Assembly: GCA_028015205.1 (NCBI GenBank)
Contig: CM051514.1
Span: 7,130,001 to 7,194,000, forward strand
Reading direction: 5' to 3'
DNA length: 64,000 nt
From: Mytilisepta virgata
Taxonomy: Eukaryota; Mollusca; Bivalvia; Mytilida; Mytilidae
A model generated the notes under the pieces. The model was not told the DNA's origin. It worked only from the letters and a program-made list of their open reading frames with translations, and did not search any database. Both the position numbers and the translations under genes were made by a program. Shown one piece after another: positions 58,901-64,000 of this stretch; within the stretch, counting starts at the first letter, position 1; every line of letters starts with the position of its first letter.

Positions 58901-61145
58901 GACAAACGCATAAAAATCTATTTTTACATTTATTAATTTTCAGATATCAAATATCGGTGAGTTTAGGGCTTTACGAGTAATTTACTTATAGAAGAACATT
59001 ATTTCATTTCCCGGAACATATTCAATGTAAAATCTAATTTCAGAACTATATTAGAAGCGTCAATATCATTCTATTTGATTCCAGGCTCTACAAATATTTA
59101 AAATAATTACCACCAATACGAATTACAGCATTATGCTAATCGGATCAAACATGAAGAGGAAAATTCTAATTAAAATTATCCTTCCCGAAGTACTGATCTG
59201 TTTATTGGATTTAATGAAGCACCTGAAAGTTAATGAGTGGATAATTACATCAATACATTCTGAATTATAAGTTTTAATTCCTGAAGGTGACATTTATAGA
59301 AATGGTTTGACTGCAAACAAACACGATGGGTGTATATTGCAGAATCTAAATATATAATCTTCTTTTTAGATTGCATATGTGAGCTTGTCAATAAACTTTT
59401 AAGGATGATCCTGGTCTAATAGGAAATAAATAGAATATAAAATAGGAGTTTTAGTTTAAGAGAACATATGAATAGTAAACAAATAAGCAAGAAAAAAAAA
59501 ATAGGTTCATGTGCTCATTTTAGAGCTATAAGGCCTTGAAAATTTGCAGGAAATGGGTTTTCTCTGGATTTTTCATTGTCTTTGCATTGACAACTTCAGT
59601 CTCTCAAAAATGTATGAAAAATAAAAGGATTTCATAAAATTTTTTCAAATAGCATTTTAATGTATATATGATTGAATTATAAAAGAAAATGTGGGGGTTC
59701 ATGGGCAAAAAATTTCATGTTTAAGAAATGGAAAAAAACCCTAGGATTCCGAAAATCTGATAAAAAGACCAAAACATGACCAGCGAGAATCCTTAAGTCG
59801 AAACAACATGAGTTGCTCAATTTGACGCATACCTCAAAATGTTTTTATTGATTCTGTACAGGATAGTTGAAAGACGTCCGACATATCTTTACGTGAGGTC
59901 ATTTTGGCGGATCAAAAGCGGGGACGTCCTGTAATTGGAATTCTTCCTGTATTGTAGGGCAATTTAAAAAGAAATGAAAACTGATGATTTTACAGGTAAA
60001 ATCCCAACTTGACTTTAATATTATTAATTAAATATATTATATGAATTCCTTTTTCTTCTAAAATTCCAAAAGGTCAAAACAAGAATTACTTGTTCATGTT
60101 TAATATAGTAATAAAGGTTAGTTTGAAGGAATTGATCATTCCGAAGGACTTTATGCAAAGTTTGTGAGTGATAAGCCCGAGTTTACACATTGTTAATTCC
60201 GTAGAAATAACCTTTATTACTTATAATTGCAAAGAAATGCAGAAATATGACGTTTACCATTTGAAATTAACATTTTCCTCATCTGGGACTATAGTCTCAG
60301 TCCTCATGCACTATATTGCATGCCTACGTATTCATACGCACGACGTAATGAAAGGGATTTATCAAGTTGTTACCGGAAGTTGCTGTTAGCCAATGAAATT
60401 ATTGCATTTGATATTTTGAAAACAACATTGGAATTATAAAAAAAATACATCGCAATATACCTGTGCTGAACTGATCATAAATGGTCATGTGACCGGTTTG
60501 ATTGATTGTAAAGTCACGTGTCTTGATTTGGTGTTATTTATATATATAAATATCTTGGTCTTATTTGAAAATCAAGATAATTAATAACAAACAAAAGCAG
60601 AATGGCCGTTCAAGACAAATAATGGGATCACTTAATTTCTAGACTTTAACATAACTAAACAAATATACGTCTATTCATAAAATAAAATCAAAAGGGAAAA
60701 AATATTGCTGTCCTACGTGATTAAGTAAAAAATAACACCGTATTGTGTTTCAAAAATTATAATAAAGAATGGATGTGATGATTTCTACATCTACGTAAAC
60801 CTCGAATCCTGCTTCGTCTAAACACCCCACCTGTTGCTTGGTATACCAAAACCATCTGATAGAGCTATGCACGAGGGAGAAACTCCTTAGTTTTTGTAAA
60901 TTTTATTTTTCTGTAGTGGTAAATTTACAGTAACAATTTCGGGATAGTATTGAAATACTAGCAACTGAGCTGGGGATACCCTGGGTGACGGATCTCCTGT
61001 ACTTGGTGATCACAATACTGGTATACCAGTATTGTTAACAATACTGGAACCAAATTTTATTCCAGTATTATTGATTTTTTTTCCAAAAAGTAACAATACT
61101 GGAATATTGATGTTCCAGTATTGTTCCATGATTGTTCCATGAGTA

Positions 61146-61189
<44 letters not shown>

Positions 61190-62854
61190 TCGAATGTATA
61201 AAGGGGTAGTATATTCTGTTTTGATACCACTAAGAGAAAACATAGAGAAGATGAATCAGAATACCAATACAGAAAAAGAATCCACACTCAAGCTGAACCA
61301 GAACCAGAAATTTCTGATGACCCAAATATTGCTGTGGCACTATCTGTCAAGTCATCACTCAAATACATCATGTCACCCAAGAAAAATGAATTACAACAGA
61401 AAATCAGTGAAAATCAAGACACAGCTGAACTACTAAAGAAAGAAGGTCACTTACCGATGAAGACAACTGAAGATCTAAGACTTTCTTTGATGACAATTGC
61501 TGTATACGAACATTTGAATTCTTAATTTGTCAACTTTGTGAAAATTATATATCATTTTACAAAAATGTATATTGTGCTTACAATTTTATAGTGCTGTTAT
61601 TAAATTATGGTTTACATTGATATATATTTAATACTATTACAAAAATGTATATTATGTTTTCAATTTAATAGTGCTGTCAGATAGTAAATGTAGTCTAGTT
61701 TTCATAATATATGTCATGTGTAATACTGATAGCAAGCAAAAGTGCAATATTTGTAATAAAGTTATGAAAATTTTATTATTTTTTACAAGAACTTGGTCCT
61801 CTGATTTTATGCATATAATGATACAATTAACTATAATTAAATATACAACCCCTTAAAAACAGCAAAGACAAATGACACATTTTAAGAAGAAGCCAAATAT
61901 CAAAACCATAAAATACAGAATATGTGTCAATTAAAACAATACTGGTACAAGACTGAAACACAATACTGCAATAAAATTTTAAAAATAAACAATACTGGTA
62001 CAATACTGGAATACAATACTGGAATAAAATTTTGTTCCAGTATTGTTAACAATACTGGTATACCAGTATTGTGATCGCCAAGTACAGGAGATCCTGGGTG
62101 ACTTGGAGTCAAATATATACCATGTTTAGTGTATAAAGTCAAATATACCATGGTTAGTATATAAAGTCAAATATACCATGTTTAGTGACTTGAACATTTA
62201 AAAGAATTTTTTTAATCATGTATTCATGAAACCTTAACTTGCAAATCATGTGTAGCGGGCTTCCCTTAAAATCGAAGTTATAGAACCGTAACAGGTTTAT
62301 AATCGCCCTCCATTTGCTGCTATAGTGGAATACTCCTTAAACGCAGTTGGTAGAGTGGTGAACTACTGAACCAAAGGGTCTAGGTTCGATCTCCTGTTGG
62401 TACGGTAGATAATTGTGGAAGACAAATCAAGGAAGAAGCGAATTATCTGCTAACATAAAGCACAACATTCATATATAATATATATATATATATAAACCCA
62501 TTTTGTATACTTACATATATCATGTACATAGAAAATTTACAAATGACAGTTCCAAGAATCCAGGTCGGAATTACGATATGTGTTAAAGTCACAGGTACAA
62601 CGATTATTATAAACATCAGGTCTGCAAAGGCAAGATTTGTAACATAGACGTTGGTGACGGATCTCTCACCGTAACGAAACAATATATATATGACAAGTCC
62701 ATTTCCAATGACCCCGGTAAAGATGATTAGACTCCATAATATACTTATTATTATGACACCAACTTCCGGTGATTGTTCAACCATTGTGAAATTTATCGAC
62801 GACGTCACTGTAGTTGAGTCGTTGTTCATTATGTCAAATCCTTTATCAGTCATT
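52519..62854 (-). CDS. Class A peptide GPCR (galanin / allatostatin-A / kisspeptin receptor group), 385 aa, four coding exons
   Basis: Exons 62854-62515, 57717-57582, 56263-56025 and 52962-52519 join in phases 0, 1, 0 to 385 codons plus TAA. Class A landmarks: sequons at N11 and N21, GNGLV (N51), NLAFADL (D78), C105, DRY at 129-131, W157, C184 pairing with C105, P210, CWCP at 276-279, NPFVY at 317-321 and a Cys pair at 342-346 likely palmitoylated. It should be a plasma-membrane neuropeptide receptor coupling to G proteins. The pattern (CKF ... ATCLTLSAMTIDRY, SVTNVYVTNLA) fits the galanin, allatostatin-A and kisspeptin receptor group. The TM3 region seems nearest to kisspeptin receptors, but this is from memory and a tree is needed. 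Introns carry many repeats but exons are intact. The acceptor just before the ATG implies an upstream UTR exon, possibly outside the window. Confidence 0.93.
53294..53691 (+). mobile_element. TTAA-bounded MITE, family B, in GPCR intron 3
   Basis: TTAAGGATGCTCGCTGGTCA to ACCAGCGATCATCCTTAA. Nearly identical to 17844-18242. Confidence 0.9.
53695..54135 (+). repeat. Dispersed repeat S, plus copy
   Basis: AGTTCTAGCAAGCGGTCACA, GTGTCTGTACCAAGTCTGAC and CATTGTTGACCTTTCCTG are the reverse complement of 13650-14035 and of part of 41760-41810. It abuts the MITE. Confidence 0.7.
54179..54568 (+). repeat. 390-bp duplicated block, copy 1 (GPCR intron 3)
   Basis: TTCTTCCCACCGTCCTTTTT through GGAAATACAAATATGGTAAA and CTGATAACTCTGGAC recurs at 55600-55989 at a constant 1,420-bp offset with few mismatches. 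Any ORF inside differs between copies. Confidence 0.93.
55282..55563. mobile_element. TTAA-bounded MITE, family A, in GPCR intron 3
   Basis: TTAAGGTGGTACCCAACACC to GTGTTGGGTACCACCTTAA. It sits between the two 390-bp copies. Confidence 0.92.
55600..55989 (+). repeat. 390-bp duplicated block, copy 2
   Basis: It ends about 35 bp from the donor of GPCR exon 3, so the ancestral block may have been exon-proximal intron that was copied outward, or the reverse. Confidence 0.93.
56025..56263 (-). CDS. GPCR coding exon 3: TM4 end, extracellular loop 2, TM5
   Basis: A 239-bp exon between acceptor TTTTTTGTAG and donor GAG|GTAATA. It encodes SLLISLPFLLYHEV, the loop with DCVAMWPSQ (disulfide Cys), and TM5 with IIPLTAIVICYG, then basic loop 3 (LHHLWKGHKVKR). 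The reading frame continues briefly into the intron and is cut at the donor. Confidence 0.93.
56340..56470 (-). repeat. Repeat P copy in GPCR intron 2
   Basis: The minus strand carries CTAGCAGTGACATCCAGTGC TCCGGAAGAGTA, matching the GACATCAGGTGCTC block of other copies. Short and diverged. Confidence 0.6.
56477..56584. mobile_element. Small palindromic element in GPCR intron 2
   Basis: ACATGGCAAAATCTGTATCG and CATGCCGTATCACCCC are mirrored by GGGGTGATACGGCATATGAT ACGGATTTTGACATGT. Confidence 0.85.
57582..57717 (-). CDS. GPCR coding exon 2: TM3, DRY motif, start of TM4
   Basis: A 136-bp exon between acceptor TTCTTCACAG and donor GCTG|GTAAGT. It encodes VTLHATCLTLSAMTIDRY, then HAIVNPIQSMNWRSTR, then VSLGVW. 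DRY followed by AIVNPI is the family's intracellular loop 2 signature. A minisatellite begins about 15 bp upstream of the acceptor. Confidence 0.94.
57732..58283 (+). repeat. 29-bp minisatellite with octamer motifs, about 19 copies
   Basis: The unit AACGCTATTGTGAATGTCAT GCAAATGCT is repeated about 19 times. Eleven units hold an exact ATGCAAAT; others have ATACAAAT, often in alternation, giving a partial 58-bp higher-order period. It begins about 15 bp upstream of the GPCR exon 2 acceptor, in intron 1. Confidence 0.95.
58388..58465 (+). repeat. tRNA-derived SINE-like fragment
   Basis: CTGTGGTGTAGTGGTTAGCG resembles an A box and CCTGGTTCGATTCCCG a B box. Acceptor and anticodon stems do not pair well, so it is not a functional tRNA gene. 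Confidence 0.6.
58665..58790 (-). repeat. Degenerate SINE copy
   Basis: TTTGTCAATTAAGATCAAGT CGAACAC and AGGCTAGTAATCATCAGAAG AACTACCTCGACC are the tRNA-proximal part of the SINE seen at 48840-49089, heavily diverged. Confidence 0.7.
59399..59796 (-). mobile_element. TTAA-bounded MITE, family B, in GPCR intron 1
   Basis: Reverse-complement copy of 53294-53691, from TTAAGGATGATCCTGGTC to GACCAGCGAGAATCCTTAA. Confidence 0.9.
59800..60835. other. GPCR intron 1, nothing recognised
   Basis: AT-rich intron DNA; the 73-codon plus frame at 60168-60389 has no motif. Confidence 0.35.
60840..60989 (+). repeat. Dispersed repeat R1, split by a transposon
   Basis: AACCATCTGATAGAGCTATG CACGAGGGAGAAACTCCTTAG and TTTCGGGATAGTATTGAAAT match 44938-45215. 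The repeat is interrupted at 60990 and continues at 62095. Confidence 0.7.
60990..62094. mobile_element. 1.1-kb inverted-repeat transposon with 8-bp target duplication
   Basis: Ends are GGATCTCCTGTACTTGG and its complement; similarity extends about 80 bp inward through GATCACAATACTGGTATACC AGTATTGTTAACAATACTGG. TGGGTGAC flanks both sides (60982-60989, 62095-62102). The ends are rich in CAATACTGG units in both directions. A TA microsatellite lies at 61148-61186. An 8-bp duplication fits hAT or Merlin elements; no transposase is visible, so it is non-autonomous. Confidence 0.92.
61202..61525 (+). CDS. Coding-looking ORF inside the transposon (C-terminal exon?)
   Basis: The frame is open from 61202 to the stop at 61523-61525 and reads TKEKHREDESEYQYRKRIHT, then QAEPEPEISDDPNIAVALSV, KSSLKYIMSPKKNELQQKIS, LKKEGHLPMKTTEDLRLSLM, TIAVYEHLNS. 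Composition is that of a real, charged nuclear-type protein end, not random AT-rich translation. There is no ATG near its start; GGGGTAG at 61203-61209 could be an acceptor. It may be a captured host exon or the end of an element protein. Family not recognised. Confidence 0.45.
   Translation, partial: RGSIFCFDTTKRKHREDESEYQYRKRIHTQAEPEPEISDDPNIAVALSVKSSLKYIMSPKKNELQQKISENQDTAELLKKEGHLPMKTTEDLRLSLMTIAVYEHLNS
62325..62410 (+). repeat. tRNA-derived SINE-like fragment
   Basis: ACGCAGTTGGTAGAGTGGTG (A box-like) and TCTAGGTTCGATCTCC (B box-like) lie about 35 bp apart. Stems do not fold as a canonical tRNA. Confidence 0.5.
62515..62854 (-). CDS. GPCR coding exon 1: N-terminus, TM1, TM2, start of TM3
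   Basis: The ATG is at 62853-62851, one base after a poly-pyrimidine acceptor (TTTTGTAG), and begins MTDKGFDIMNN. TM1 is about residues 33-58, TM2 about 68-92; the conserved TM3 Cys lies in VICKFSMYM. Donor is ATATAT|GTAAGT, phase 0. Reading past the donor gives a plausible-looking but false extension (VSIQNGF). Confidence 0.9.
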
Positions 62855-62954
62855 CTACAAAAAAAAAAAAAAATAAAATACAAGGATTCATATTTTTATA
62901 AATTTGTATGAATTAAGCGATAAATTATTAAGTGTGAACTTCAAAGGACTTGAC

Positions 62955-63035
62955 TGCTGATAACGGTGTCTGAGGTTAACACACCAAACTATGAAAGAAC
63001 GGGTCCCTGTTTCAATTCCTGTCCGGGAAAAAAAA
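62955..63035 (+). repeat. tRNA-derived fragment, weak
   Basis: GGTGTCTGAGGTTAACACAC and GGTCCCTGTTTCAATTCCTG resemble A and B boxes of the 58.4-kb fragment. Diverged. Confidence 0.35.
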
Positions 63036-63233
63036 CATTTAGGGATCAAATTTGCGGCGCTCTTTCGACATCATTTGAGAGGATGCTCTCGATAAACGAT
63101 GCTAGACTTCCTGTGTTACATGTAAAAAGGAGTAATACTCTTTGGTTTAGCAGATTAAAGACACATCTGTAGATGTTGAAAAAGAGTAGGCTAAATTGCC
63201 ACTAAAAGGGCAGCTCTTGGATCGCAAAGTGGT

Positions 63234-63341
63234 GAGGAATGGCGAACAATACCACAAAATAATGTGAGAATATTGATTGAATCTTTGCCAAGGTGGTGCA
63301 GAGCAGTATTGGAAGCGCGTGGTGGTCATATACGATACTAA
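63234..63341 (+). pseudogene. Tc1/mariner transposase C-terminal remnant
   Basis: The frame reads EEWRTIPQNNVRILIESLPR then WCRAVLEARGGHIRY and stops. This is the characteristic end of Tc1/mariner-type DDE transposases (W..IPQ..I..LI.SMPRRC..V...RGG.TRY). The upstream catalytic domain is absent. No terminal repeat was located. Confidence 0.8.
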
Positions 63342-64000
63342 CTTTAACATGACCGGAAGTATGCTGAAGTGTGAAAACTGACTTTCATTCAGTTTTATCT
63401 GAGAAATTGACTGTTACTTTGTCAATATCTATAAGTGTTACCAGAAACTTTAGATTTAAAATACATGCATAAAAATGCATAATAACCCATTATGCTTTTT
63501 TTTGCACAAGCTGAAGAAACAATTGCTAACGTTGCAAATTATATTTCTATCATCGAATACAATGTATTCCCTAGGAACAATTAATAGGTTTGATGGAAAT
63601 GAGTTTAGAGTGCACAGACAATTTGTTCACCACTGTAAATAGAAATTGGTATTGACGTTTTATAGATATAACATGTTACACGAATAACTTAAAACTGAAG
63701 TCTTTTGGTAGAAGAGTATCGGCTGTCGTATTTGAAAAAAACAACTCTCAGTCAATTAGCATGGCACGTCATTCTGTCATCTCGCAATTCTGTAACCTCA
63801 AATCACATTTTGCCAAAGAAAATACTCACCAGAAGTTTTTCAACCGTAATTTTAGGAGAATCGTTAAAATATAAAAATGACAAAACATACGAATAAGTTT
63901 CAAGAAAAAGTCACAACTACAACGCAAAAACATTTTTAAAAATTAAACAATAAAAAAACTTTGGCTACTGAACATCCCGAGAGGAGACAAACTTTGTATC
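63342..64000. other. No gene recognised
   Basis: AT-rich DNA to the window end; presumably contains or precedes the non-coding first exon of the GPCR, which I could not place. Confidence 0.3.

Noticed and set aside
61010..61287. Two minus ORFs with Tyr-Ile runs
   Set aside because: They translate a TA microsatellite and transposon end repeats.
62443..62514. Extension of GPCR exon 1 past TAT|GTAAGT
   Set aside because: The extra residues are low-complexity TA-repeat translation, and exon 2 joins perfectly in phase 0 at the donor.

Overview
This is eukaryotic, AT-rich, intron-rich DNA crowded with repeats. It reads like a bivalve mollusc, probably a mussel (Mytilus-like). That is an inference from three things: the density of small inverted-repeat elements, tRNA-derived SINEs and Penelope-like reverse transcriptase remains; mollusc-type dispersed repeats; and the gene types. 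There are no operons, CRISPR arrays or prokaryotic signals. Nearly all long single-frame ORFs are spurious. The real coding sequence is in short exons, which I assembled by hand from splice sites, codon phase and protein motifs.

Three protein-coding genes are supported, all on the minus strand. (1) 9957 down to 3436 holds the first four coding exons (241 codons) of a polypeptide N-acetylgalactosaminyltransferase: cytoplasmic tail, membrane anchor, stem and the start of the GT27 catalytic domain. The rest must lie left of the window. (2) 36459 down to 31417 is a complete five-exon gene for a 194-residue Q50 paired-like homeodomain protein. It has an upstream in-frame stop and a TATA-like element. 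(3) 62854 down to 52519 is a complete coding region in four exons for a 385-residue class A peptide GPCR of the galanin / allatostatin-A / kisspeptin receptor group. An acceptor just before its ATG implies a 5' UTR exon further right. The genes are functionally unrelated and nothing suggests a shared pathway.

The rest is mobile and repetitive DNA. 0-2 kb: three inverted-repeat elements, one a 340-bp near-perfect palindrome with an 8-bp target duplication. 6.6-9.7 kb: a long element with CRE-like subterminal repeats, an 850-bp foldback and a TTAA element, all in or beside galactosaminyltransferase introns. 10-12 kb: a small foldback and a broken Penelope-type reverse transcriptase. 12-31 kb: no gene found; repeats include a 33-copy minisatellite at 21.75-22.89 kb and a LINE 3' end at 30.1-30.7 kb. 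36.5-52 kb: no recognisable gene; several foldbacks, an orphan ORF running into 41-bp tandem repeats at 44.1-44.8 kb, and SINEs. 52.5-62.9 kb: the GPCR gene, with introns holding a duplicated 390-bp block, a 29-bp minisatellite made of POU octamer motifs, and a 1.1-kb inverted-repeat element with a coding-looking ORF. 63-64 kb: a Tc1/mariner transposase tail.

I found no convincing new multi-gene system. The best leads are the short divergent homeobox gene, the octamer array beside a GPCR exon, the captured-looking ORF in a fresh transposon, and the pervasive foldback and TTAA elements.
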